DNA from: CAZUHK01 sp964620345
GTDB lineage: Bacteria; Planctomycetota; Phycisphaerae; Phycisphaerales; Zrk34
DNA: 14,958 nucleotides
Direction of reading: 5' to 3'
Assembly (NCBI GenBank): GCA_964620345.1
Contig: CAZUHK010000061.1
Location: 1-14,958, forward strand
This document shows, in pieces, positions 1 through 6,519 of the stretch. The position numbers and the translations under genes are program-made. The notes under the pieces were generated by a model, which ran no database searches, was not told the DNA's origin, and saw only the letters and a list, made by a program, of their open reading frames with translations. Every line of letters begins with the position of its first letter. The stretch's first letter is position 1.

Positions 1-219
1 CCGTTCGTCATCCGCCGCGGCCAGGCGGTGGACTACGGCATCAAGCGGTTCATGCAGCACGTCAGCCGCTTCGAGAACCTGATCGACGCGGCGGAAAAGA
101 TGATGTCCGACTCAAGCTACCTCACCCGCCTGCGCGAGTACGAAAAGCACGAGATCGAGGACGCCGACCTGCACGATGTCATCTTCCCGCACATCGATCT
201 GAAGTGGTGGAATATGTAG
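1..219 (+). CDS. C-terminal end of a GH57/DUF1957 alpha-glucan branching enzyme-like protein (5' end outside window)
   Basis: The first 72 codons are open in frame 1 and end at TAG 217-219; the gene starts upstream of the window. The tail begins with a PFVIRRGQAVDYG segment, continues through an amphipathic helix (RFMQHVSRFENLIDAAEKM) and ends with DVIFPHIDLKWW. From memory, bacterial GH57 enzymes with a DUF1957 C-terminal domain end in the same way: a receptor-like (V/I)xRTG segment, a helix with HxxRF, then (D/N)IFPxID followed by aromatic residues. Such enzymes form alpha-1,6 branches in cytoplasmic glycogen-like polymers. The catalytic barrel is not in the window, so the function rests only on this tail. 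An ATG at 28 is in frame, but it is internal, because the similarity begins before it. The gene converges on rseP. The family call is moderately sure, and whether the enzyme branches or hydrolyses glucan cannot be told. Confidence 0.68.
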   Translation, partial: PFVIRRGQAVDYGIKRFMQHVSRFENLIDAAEKMMSDSSYLTRLREYEKHEIEDADLHDVIFPHIDLKWWNM

Positions 220-232
220 CCGCCGGGGGCGG

Positions 233-301
233 AATGACGAATTTCTAATGACCAATGCCCGTGTGTCGCGCGGCGGCATTAGACATTGGTCATTGGTCAT
301 T
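233..301. repeat. Inverted pair of heptad tandem arrays (4 + 4 units, 13-base centre)
   Basis: The plus strand carries four consecutive 7-base units at 233-260, each starting AAT; the first is AATGACG and the third AATGACC. Bases 261-273 form a 13-base GC-rich centre. Bases 274-301 carry four units that read AAT-NNNN on the minus strand, two of them exactly AATGACC. Aligned as hairpin arms, 21 of 28 positions match. The element starts 13 bases after the stop of the GH57-like gene. It could fold into an RNA hairpin in transcripts from either direction. It is AT-rich in a GC-rich genome. Confidence 0.75.
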
Positions 302-412
302 TCCCCTGGTGTCTTTCATCGCGTGATCGGTCGGCAGGGCTTCGCCGGCGTAGAGGTGTTTCGAGGCCCAGTCGGCGGGGGAATCTGAACAAGTCATCCG
401 GCGGCAGGACAA

Positions 413-440
413 AATGACAACCGACCAATGACCATTCGTT
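413..440. repeat. Single-arm heptad array related to the element at 233-301
   Basis: Four 7-base steps in register (413-419, 420-426, 427-433, 434-440) include AATGACA and AATGACC, with two degenerate units. It ends four bases beyond the rseP stop, so it lies in the presumed rseP 3' untranslated region. The roughly 110 bases between this array and the dyad at 233-301 hold no gene I can support. Confidence 0.5.
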
Positions 441-444
441 CGTC

Positions 445-2490
445 TCATCCATTGATGAGTCGCGCGATGTCGTTGTAGGTCACGAACAGGAACACCGCGG
501 CGAGCAGGACGACGCCGGCCATGGTGATCGCCGACTGCAGGCCCAGCGGCAGGGGCTTGCCGCGCAGCTTCTCGATGCAGAGCATCACGAACAGCCCGCC
601 GTCCACGATCGGCAGCGGCAGGAAGTTGATCACCGCGAGGTTCACGCTGATCAGACCCATGAAGTAGAGCAGGTAGGTGAACCCGCGCTCGGCCATCTTC
701 GTGCCAATGTGCCCGATGCCCACCGGGCCGGACATGTGCTTGGGCGAGATCGAGCCCTCGACCAGCCGCAGCAGCGTGAGGTAAGTCTGGTTGAGAAACA
801 GCCAGGTTTTGTCGAAGCCCATGCCCGCGGCGGCGATGGGGTTGCTGGTCTGCTGCAACGCTTCGAGCTGTGTGAACAGCACGGCGCCGATCGGATCGCG
901 CCACGGCAGATGGACCAGGACCTGCCTGGTCTCATCGGTCAGCGTGATCGTGGCGGTTTCGGTCGTGCCGCCCAGCAGGGGACGGGTGTAGGTGACTTCC
1001 AGGTCGTCGGCGTCGGCCGCGAGCACGGCGCGGCGGATGGCCTGGAAGCTTTCGATGGGCCGGCCGTTGATCGCGTCGATCGTCGAGCCCGGCGGGATGT
1101 TGAGCTCGGCCAGCGGCGAGTCGGCGAGCACGCGCGAGACCACCGGCCGATTGTCGCCCCAGCCGACCGAGACGCCGATCATCTTCTTGCCCACCACGCC
1201 GCCGACCTTGCGTTGCGGGGTCACCTCGACATCGACCCACGCGCCGCCGCGCAGCACGGTGAAGGCGATCGGCCCCGAGGCGGTCTTGACCACGTGCATG
1301 AACTGCTCGAAGGTCGGCCAGTCGTACTCGCCGACCTTCGCGACGATGTCGCCGGCCTTGAGCTTGCCCTCGGCCGCGCCGCCGGCCATCACGTCCGGCA
1401 GCACCACCGCCGGCACCAGGCCCAGCATGTGCGGCACCGGCTCTTGCTCCTGGGTCACCTGCGGCAGCGTCGCCATCCGCTGGATCGGCATTTCACCGAC
1501 CGGCTCAATCGTGATCGTCTTCGTCGCATCGCCCCCGGCTTTGTGGAAGGTCAGTTCCAAGGGCGCGCCGCCGGATTCGTGCAGTGCCCGCAGGTATTGC
1601 CATCGCTCGGTCACCTCGTGGCCGTCGACGGCGACGAGGGTCATGCCCGGCTCCAGGCCGTGCTTCTGGAACTTGGCCGCGAGCGTGCCGGTGGTTTCCC
1701 GTTCCAGCGTCCGGGCATCGATGAGCGTGTTGGTGCTCGGCGGCATGACGCCGATGGACAGCAGCTTCATCTCGCCGGGCTTGGGGGTCATCGTGAATCG
1801 CAGCGTCCGGGCCGGTTCGTCGCGCCAGGCGGGGCGTTGGACGACCGCTTCGAGCGGCTGGCCTGCCTTGGCCAGCGCGCTGGCGACGCGCAGCTCGGTG
1901 AAGTCGCTGGGCTGATCACCCTGGACGCGCAGGAATCTATCGCCGGGCAGCAGGCCCGGCGCCACGTCGCTCGCGTCGGTCGTGGCGCTCATCGCCGGCG
2001 TGCCGTACGCCACGTCGCCCACCTGGGCCGGGGGAAACTTCGTGCCGATCATGAACGCGGCGATGAAGAAGACCACCGCGAAGATCAGGTTCATCACCAC
2101 CCCCGCGGACACGACGACCATGCGCTGCCAGATCGGCTTGTTGTTGTAGGCCCGCGGATCGTCGCTGACCTTGGTCGGGTCCATGTCTTCCTGGCCGAGC
2201 ATCGCGACGTAACCGCCCAGCGGGACGTAGCACAGGGCGTACTCGGTTTCGCCCAGGTCGGTGCGGCCTTGCTTGAGCAGCTTCTCATACTCCGCTTCGG
2301 TCGCGCCCATGCGCAGGCCCATGCCCTTGCGCCACGAGATGAAGGGCTTGCCCAGCCCGACGGCGAAGCGGCGGACCTTGATGCCCACCCACTTGGCCGT
2401 GGCGAAGTGGCCCAGCTCGTGAACGAAGATGATGAACCCCAGCGCCAGCAGGAAGAGGATCAGGTAGAGCGTGAAGTTGATCTGTTCCAT
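445..2490 (-). CDS. rseP: Site-2 protease RseP (membrane zinc metalloprotease with PDZ domains), enlarged form
   Basis: This is an integral inner-membrane protease of the M50 family, which cleaves membrane-spanning substrates such as anti-sigma factors. The 681 residues begin with a transmembrane segment (about 7-23) carrying the zinc and catalytic motif HELGH at 24-28. A second hydrophobic segment follows SAGVVMN (about 128-150). The C-terminal half of the active site is NFLPLPIVDGG at 622-632, with D630 as the presumed third zinc ligand, and a last membrane segment spans about 652-672. The large middle region repeats PDZ-like signatures at about 178-190, 280-290, 376-386 and 463-476. The usual E. 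coli-type enzyme is about 450 residues with two PDZ domains, so this one is unusually long. ATG 2490 sits directly before the first membrane helix. Only a weak GGA lies five bases upstream. The gene is last in the minus block, 51 bases after dxr, an rseP-dxr pairing also seen in other bacteria. Confidence 0.94.
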   Translation of the reverse strand: MEQINFTLYLILFLLALGFIIFVHELGHFATAKWVGIKVRRFAVGLGKPFISWRKGMGLRMGATEAEYEKLLKQGRTDLGETEYALCYVPLGGYVAMLGQEDMDPTKVSDDPRAYNNKPIWQRMVVVSAGVVMNLIFAVVFFIAAFMIGTKFPPAQVGDVAYGTPAMSATTDASDVAPGLLPGDRFLRVQGDQPSDFTELRVASALAKAGQPLEAVVQRPAWRDEPARTLRFTMTPKPGEMKLLSIGVMPPSTNTLIDARTLERETTGTLAAKFQKHGLEPGMTLVAVDGHEVTERWQYLRALHESGGAPLELTFHKAGGDATKTITIEPVGEMPIQRMATLPQVTQEQEPVPHMLGLVPAVVLPDVMAGGAAEGKLKAGDIVAKVGEYDWPTFEQFMHVVKTASGPIAFTVLRGGAWVDVEVTPQRKVGGVVGKKMIGVSVGWGDNRPVVSRVLADSPLAELNIPPGSTIDAINGRPIESFQAIRRAVLAADADDLEVTYTRPLLGGTTETATITLTDETRQVLVHLPWRDPIGAVLFTQLEALQQTSNPIAAAGMGFDKTWLFLNQTYLTLLRLVEGSISPKHMSGPVGIGHIGTKMAERGFTYLLYFMGLISVNLAVINFLPLPIVDGGLFVMLCIEKLRGKPLPLGLQSAITMAGVVLLAAVFLFVTYNDIARLING

Positions 2491-2541
2491 CGTGTATCCG
2501 TTGTCGGTTTGATCGTGGTGGAGCTTGGCAGGCGGCGTATT

Positions 2542-3819
2542 CTAGCCGGCGGTGGCCGCGTCACGCGACGCGATCCGCTGGGCGACGAACGCCCGGGCCG
2601 CGCTGTCGGCCTCGAGTACGGTCCGCAGGGAATCGACGGGGCGGGGGGGAATCGCATCTATCGCCGCGCCGGCCAGTTCGGTGATCCGCCCGAAGCGGAT
2701 GCGCCGGTCCAGGAACGCCTCGACCGCCGCCTCGTTGGCCGCGTTGAGCACCGCGCCGCTCGTGCCGCCCTGCTGAACCACGCGGTAGGCCAGCGCCAAC
2801 GCCCCGAACCGCTCGAAGTCCGGCTGCTGGAAGTCGAGCTGCGAAAGCTGCGTCCAGTCCAGCGGCACGCTGCAGCCGGGGGCGCGGTGGGGCCAGGTCA
2901 GGGCGTACTGGATCGGCGTGCGCATGTCGGGTGTGCCGAGCTGGGCGAGGATGGAATGATCCTCGAACTCGACAAAGCTGTGGGCGATCGACTGAGGGTG
3001 GATGATCACGCCGATCTGCTCGGCGTTCAGCCCGAACAGCCAGTGCGCTTCAATGATCTCCAGGGCCTTGTTCATCATCGTCGCCGAGTCGATGGTGATC
3101 TTGCGCCCCATGTTCCAGGTCGGATGATTGAGCGCATCCTCGACCGTGGCGTGGTCGATCTGGGCCTTGGTGGCGTTGCGGAACGGCCCGCCGGAGGCGG
3201 TGAGGATGATGCGCTTGACATGGGGATAGCGGCACAGCGACGAAGCGGCGGAGCGACGCGGGGATGTGTCGCTGTCATCGCGAGTGGGCCCTTCGTCGCA
3301 CCGTCGCACCGTCGCACCGTCGCTTGCCTGCAGGCACTGAAAGATCGCCGAGTGCTCCGAATCAATCGGCAGCAGATCGACGCGGTGCTTGCGGGCCAGG
3401 GGGACGACCAGTTCGCCAGCGGCGACGAGGGTTTCCTTGTTGGCCAGGGCGATGGTCAGGCCGCGCTCGATCGCGCGGAGCGTGGCGGGCAGGCCGGCGG
3501 CGCCGACGATCGCACCGACGAACAGGTCGGCGTCGAGCTGCTCGACCAACTCGACGGTGGCCTGCTCGCCGGTATGTAGGGTCAGGTGCGGCTGGGAACG
3601 GCCAAGCCGATCGGCGGCGTGTGCATCGGCGACGGCGACGTGCTCGACGCCGAACTCGCGGGCCTGCTCGGCCAACAGGTCGACGTTCGCGCCGGCGGCC
3701 AGGCCGACCACTCGGTAGCGGTCGCCCAGGTGGCGAACCACGTTGAGCGTGTTCACGCCGATGCTGCCGGTCGAGCCCAGCAGAATCAGGCGACGCGGCT
3801 GGTCGGGCCGGCCGCTCAC
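2542..3819 (-). CDS. dxr: 1-deoxy-D-xylulose 5-phosphate reductoisomerase (DXR) with in-frame repeat insertion
   Basis: Dxr converts DXP to 2-C-methyl-D-erythritol 4-phosphate with NADPH and a divalent metal, the committed step of the MEP isoprenoid pathway in the cytoplasm. The NADPH loop GSTGSIG is at 15-21. ALANKET is at 124-130 and the metal ligands are in DSEHS (D153, E155). SGGPF is at 209-213, the NMGRK to MMNKALE block at 236-253, and LNAANE at 358-363. The length is 425, against about 390 usual. The excess lies at about 164-197, between FQCLQ and HVKRIILTASGG, and is coded by the octad repeat at 3237-3323. Sequence on both sides aligns normally, so the frame is kept. The start is GTG at 3819-3817, overlapping the rne stop in GTGA, which implies translational coupling. 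rseP follows after 51 bases. Confidence 0.96.
   Translation of the reverse strand: MSGRPDQPRRLILLGSTGSIGVNTLNVVRHLGDRYRVVGLAAGANVDLLAEQAREFGVEHVAVADAHAADRLGRSQPHLTLHTGEQATVELVEQLDADLFVGAIVGAAGLPATLRAIERGLTIALANKETLVAAGELVVPLARKHRVDLLPIDSEHSAIFQCLQASDGATVRRCDEGPTRDDSDTSPRRSAASSLCRYPHVKRIILTASGGPFRNATKAQIDHATVEDALNHPTWNMGRKITIDSATMMNKALEIIEAHWLFGLNAEQIGVIIHPQSIAHSFVEFEDHSILAQLGTPDMRTPIQYALTWPHRAPGCSVPLDWTQLSQLDFQQPDFERFGALALAYRVVQQGGTSGAVLNAANEAAVEAFLDRRIRFGRITELAGAAIDAIPPRPVDSLRTVLEADSAARAFVAQRIASRDAATAG
3237..3323. repeat. Octad tandem array in inverted arrangement inside dxr
   Basis: On the plus strand 3237-3260 is three 8-base units starting GCGACGAA. On the minus strand 3323-3292 is four 8-base units, three of them identical GCGACGGT and the last GCGACGAA. 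The two arms face each other around a centre of about 31 bases. The element is 87 bases, exactly 29 codons, and lies inside dxr with no stop, so it is translated as a low-complexity Arg/Asp/Ser-rich loop. The layout matches the heptad dyads at 233-301 and 12662-12744 with a different unit. Confidence 0.75.
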
Positions 3820-6185
3820 GATGCGGTGGCCTCGGTGTCCGGTTGGGCCTTCTGGGGCTTGGCGGCCTTGCTGGTCTTGGTCTTCCTGCTCGTCTTTTTG
3901 GTGGATTTGGCGGGCTTACGCCGCGTCGTCTTGCGCTTGGGCTTGTCGGCCGGGGGCGCTTCATCGGCGTCGGTCGAATCGGCGTCGTCGGGCTTGTCGG
4001 CCTTGGCCGGCCCCGAGGCCGGTTCAAACGCCTTCACTGAGCCATTGTTCTTGTCCGGCTCGGCGGATTCGGGCTCCGCTTCAATACGCGGGGCATCGGC
4101 ATGGGGCGGTTCGTCTGCGGCCGGCCTGGTGCCCTCGTCGCTCTGGGTTTGAGTCGCCTCGGCGGCCTCGGCGTTGGCCTTGCGGCGGCGGTGGCGGCGG
4201 CCGCCGCGGCGACGCCGACGCCGCTTCCTGGACTGGTCCTCCTCGTCGTTCGGTTCACCTTCACCTTCACCTTCACCTTCGCCTTCCACCTGGTCCTGGG
4301 CCGATGGGGCGGATGCGTCGTCGTCCGCAGCCGCCTGCGGCTTCTGGGTCACCGACTCATCCGCCTGCTCCGGCGGCGGGGTGTCGGAGACGTTCGCCTG
4401 GTCGGCCTTGGGCTGTTCGTCCTCGGCCTCGCCGCGCTTGCGCCCCCGGCCGCCGCGGCGCCGCCGCCGGCGCCGCCCGGATTTGCCCTCGCCCTGCTCG
4501 TCGGTCTTCTGCGCATCGGTCGGGCCGGTGGGCGGATCGTCGTCGGGGTCCTGGTCGTTGAAGTTCCAGTCGGTATCTTCATCGACCGCATCGGACTTGC
4601 CCAGCCGCGCTTCGACCTCGTCGTCATCGCCGAGCTTAGGTGCTTTGGGCTGGGGCAGCTTGTCGATGTCGAGCTTGCTGCCGCGGGCATCGAGCGCCGT
4701 GATCTGTACCTCATCGGGGTTCAGGTTGTCGTCGAAGATGAACTGCACGCGCTTCTCGAGGTGTTCTTCGAGCAGGTGCAGGGCGTGTCGCTTGCGGTTG
4801 AGCACCATCGCGCCGACGGTGGGCGCGATGCGGACCTCGATCTTGTGCACCGGCTGGGCCGAGAGGACGACCGCGACCTGCCGCATGACGTCGAGCGTGA
4901 CCGACTCGGCGGTGCGCACCACGCCGCGCCCCTCGCAGGTCGGGCAGACTTCGTTGATCGATCGTTTGAGCGACGGCCGCATCCGCTGGCGGGTCAAGCT
5001 CAGCAGGCCCAGCTCGTTGATCTTGAGCGTCTTGCTGCGGGCGCGATCTTTCTTGAGGTTTTCCTTGAATCGGCGCTCGATCTCGCGGCGGTGCTTGTTC
5101 TGATACATGTCGATCAGGTCGAGCACGAGCACGCCGCCCAGGTCGCGCAGGCGAAGCTGCCGGGCGATCTCGTCGACCGCTTCCTGGTTGGTGTGATACG
5201 CGGTGGACTCGGCGTCGCCCTTGTCGCGGAACTTGCCGCTGTTGACGTCGATCGCCACCATCGCCTCGGTCGTGTCGATCACCAGCGATCCGCCCGAGGG
5301 CATGGGCACCTCGCGGTGGTTCATGCTGGCGATCTGCGGCTCGACGCTGAACGCATCGAACAGCGGGATGGGCTTGTCATAGTAGTACACCTTCGCGGCG
5401 CCGCGGGGCATGGCGATGCGCAGGAAATCCTGCGCCCGCCGCGCCGCCTGGGCGTCGTCGACGATGATGCGCTTGATGTCGGTGTTGAGCACGTCGCGCA
5501 GCGTTCTGATAACCAGGTCGGATTCGCGGTAGAGCTCGCAAGGCCCGCCGCCGGCCCGCTGCCGCTGCTCGATCGTCTTCCACAACCGCAGCAGGTACGC
5601 CAGGTCGCGTTTCATCTCGGTCTTGGTCCGGCCGATGCCCGCGGTGCGGACGATGAAGCCCAGGTCGTCCGGCGGGTCGAGCTCGTCGAGGATCTTGCGC
5701 ATCTCGCGTCGGGCGTCCTCGTCGTCGACCTTTCGGCTGACGCCGTGACGCTCCATGTCGGGCATCATCACGAGGAAGCGGCCGGGGATGGACAGGTAGC
5801 TGGTGAGGGTGGGGCCCTTGGTGCCGATGCCTTCCTTGAGCACCTGGACGAGGATCGACTGGCCTCGCTTGAGCGCCTGTTGAATGGGCGGGCGGTCGCG
5901 GCGGGGGGTGCGCTTGCCGACGCGCTCGGTCTTGCCCGAGCCACCGAAGTAACGCGGGTGCAGATCGGAGATGTGCAGGAAGCCGTTGCGATCGAGGCCG
6001 AAGTCGACGAAGGCGGCCTGGATGCTGGGTTCGACGTTGGTGATGCGCCCGCGATAGATGCTGCCGACGTGGATGTCGTCGCTGGCGCGTTCGGTGTAGA
6101 GTTCTTCGAGCTTGCCGTCTTCCACGATCGCGATGCGGCATTCTTCGCCGGCGACGTAGTTGATCAGCATGTCCTGCGTGGGCAT
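3816..6185 (-). CDS. rne: Ribonuclease E/G family endoribonuclease with long arginine-rich disordered tail
   Basis: This single-strand endoribonuclease drives mRNA decay and rRNA/tRNA processing and can scaffold a degradosome. The S1 RNA-binding domain spans about 37-130 and is interrupted by a basic insert (about 80-105). The catalytic domain follows, with metal-binding Asp in AIDVNSGKF (D313) and VLDLIDM (D356). The zinc-link CPTC is at 414-417. From about residue 515 the protein is low-complexity: acidic stretches, two arginine clusters (571-584 and 654-669), a Gly-Glu repeat (634-644) and a Lys/Arg-rich end. This resembles the disordered tail of RNase E rather than the short RNase G. The frame is open up to 6428, but ATG 6185 is preferred because AAGGA lies seven bases upstream and homology starts there (789 residues). 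A strong palindrome occurs in the leader. Choosing between rne and rng is partly convention. Confidence 0.94.
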   Translation of the reverse strand: MPTQDMLINYVAGEECRIAIVEDGKLEELYTERASDDIHVGSIYRGRITNVEPSIQAAFVDFGLDRNGFLHISDLHPRYFGGSGKTERVGKRTPRRDRPPIQQALKRGQSILVQVLKEGIGTKGPTLTSYLSIPGRFLVMMPDMERHGVSRKVDDEDARREMRKILDELDPPDDLGFIVRTAGIGRTKTEMKRDLAYLLRLWKTIEQRQRAGGGPCELYRESDLVIRTLRDVLNTDIKRIIVDDAQAARRAQDFLRIAMPRGAAKVYYYDKPIPLFDAFSVEPQIASMNHREVPMPSGGSLVIDTTEAMVAIDVNSGKFRDKGDAESTAYHTNQEAVDEIARQLRLRDLGGVLVLDLIDMYQNKHRREIERRFKENLKKDRARSKTLKINELGLLSLTRQRMRPSLKRSINEVCPTCEGRGVVRTAESVTLDVMRQVAVVLSAQPVHKIEVRIAPTVGAMVLNRKRHALHLLEEHLEKRVQFIFDDNLNPDEVQITALDARGSKLDIDKLPQPKAPKLGDDDEVEARLGKSDAVDEDTDWNFNDQDPDDDPPTGPTDAQKTDEQGEGKSGRRRRRRRGGRGRKRGEAEDEQPKADQANVSDTPPPEQADESVTQKPQAAADDDASAPSAQDQVEGEGEGEGEGEPNDEEDQSRKRRRRRRGGRRHRRRKANAEAAEATQTQSDEGTRPAADEPPHADAPRIEAEPESAEPDKNNGSVKAFEPASGPAKADKPDDADSTDADEAPPADKPKRKTTRRKPAKSTKKTSRKTKTSKAAKPQKAQPDTEATAS
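4254..4283. repeat. Hexamer microsatellite in rne (4 perfect + 1 variant TTCACC units)
   Basis: Five in-register 6-base units encode the Gly-Glu run of the RNase E tail. Gain or loss of a unit would change the tail by two residues without breaking the frame. Confidence 0.8.
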
Positions 6186-6393
6186 GAACTGTTCCTTGAC
6201 ATGCCCGTGGGGCTTCGCGGTCGGCCGCGCGGTTGACGCGGCGGCGATTCCGCCTCGGGCCGCCCGCCGCCGCGCTCGAAACCCGCCACCAGGGGGGAGC
6301 GCAGGCGCAGGCGTGTTTTTCATTCCACCCGATGCGGGTTGCCTGATGGAACGACCATCAACCGCTCGGGGCCGTTGTACCGTTTTTCCTCCA

Positions 6394-6418
6394 CGCCGAC
6401 GGGCCAGGCCCGTCGGCG
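6394..6418 (-). promoter_or_regulatory. Perfect 25-base palindrome in the rne leader
   Basis: Arms 6394-6405 and 6407-6418 are exact reverse complements around A6406. A realistic hairpin has ten base pairs and a five-base loop. It begins a few bases after the start site predicted from TATCAT at 6427-6432, so it would form the 5' end of the rne mRNA. There is no U tract on either strand, so it is not a classical terminator. Enterobacterial rne controls itself through 5' leader hairpins; a similar role here is inference only. It might instead protect the 3' end of ptsI mRNA. Confidence 0.5.
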
Positions 6419-6426
6419 GCCTGAGC

Positions 6427-6432
6427 ATGATA
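6427..6432 (-). promoter_or_regulatory. Candidate -10 box for rne (TATCAT, minus strand)
   Basis: TATCAT matches five of six consensus positions. The best upstream -35 is GTGACC with a short 15-base spacer, so the promoter is weakly supported. Confidence 0.3.
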
Positions 6433-6519
6433 GCAGCTTTGCCGGCCGGTCACCCGATCAGCAGTATCATCGACCCGGCGGGGCGGTGGGCTTTATTCGC
6501 CGTGCCGGGGGGACATTGA

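Larger units (their letters stand above)
6186..6519. other. 334-base intergenic region between ptsI and rne (rne leader)
   Basis: No credible gene lies here. The rne frame stays open to 6428 on the minus strand, but that stretch is Arg/Pro/Ala-rich, has no family similarity and lies upstream of a good ribosome binding site, so I read it as leader. It contains a candidate minus-strand -10 box (6427-6432), a perfect GC-rich palindrome (6394-6418), and AAGGA at 6193-6197 serving the rne start. No terminator with a U tract was found after ptsI. Confidence 0.5.

Noticed and set aside
233..301. CRISPR array
   Set aside because: Units are 7 bases, directly abutting, inverted in two arms, without spacers or cas genes.
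290..444. Possible remnant gene on the minus strand just past rseP
   Set aside because: The stretch is open in one frame, but it is short, lacks a start and a recognisable motif, and overlaps repeat arrays. Chance is the simpler explanation.
709..3579. 956-codon open frame on the plus strand across rseP and dxr
   Set aside because: It is antisense to two well-supported genes, its protein is rich in His, Arg, Asp and Gly in the manner of a reverse-complement shadow, and it has no recognisable motifs.
6186..6428. N-terminal extension of RNase E up to 6428
   Set aside because: The added 81 residues are Arg/Pro/Ala-rich without family similarity, and a good ribosome binding site serves the ATG at 6185.
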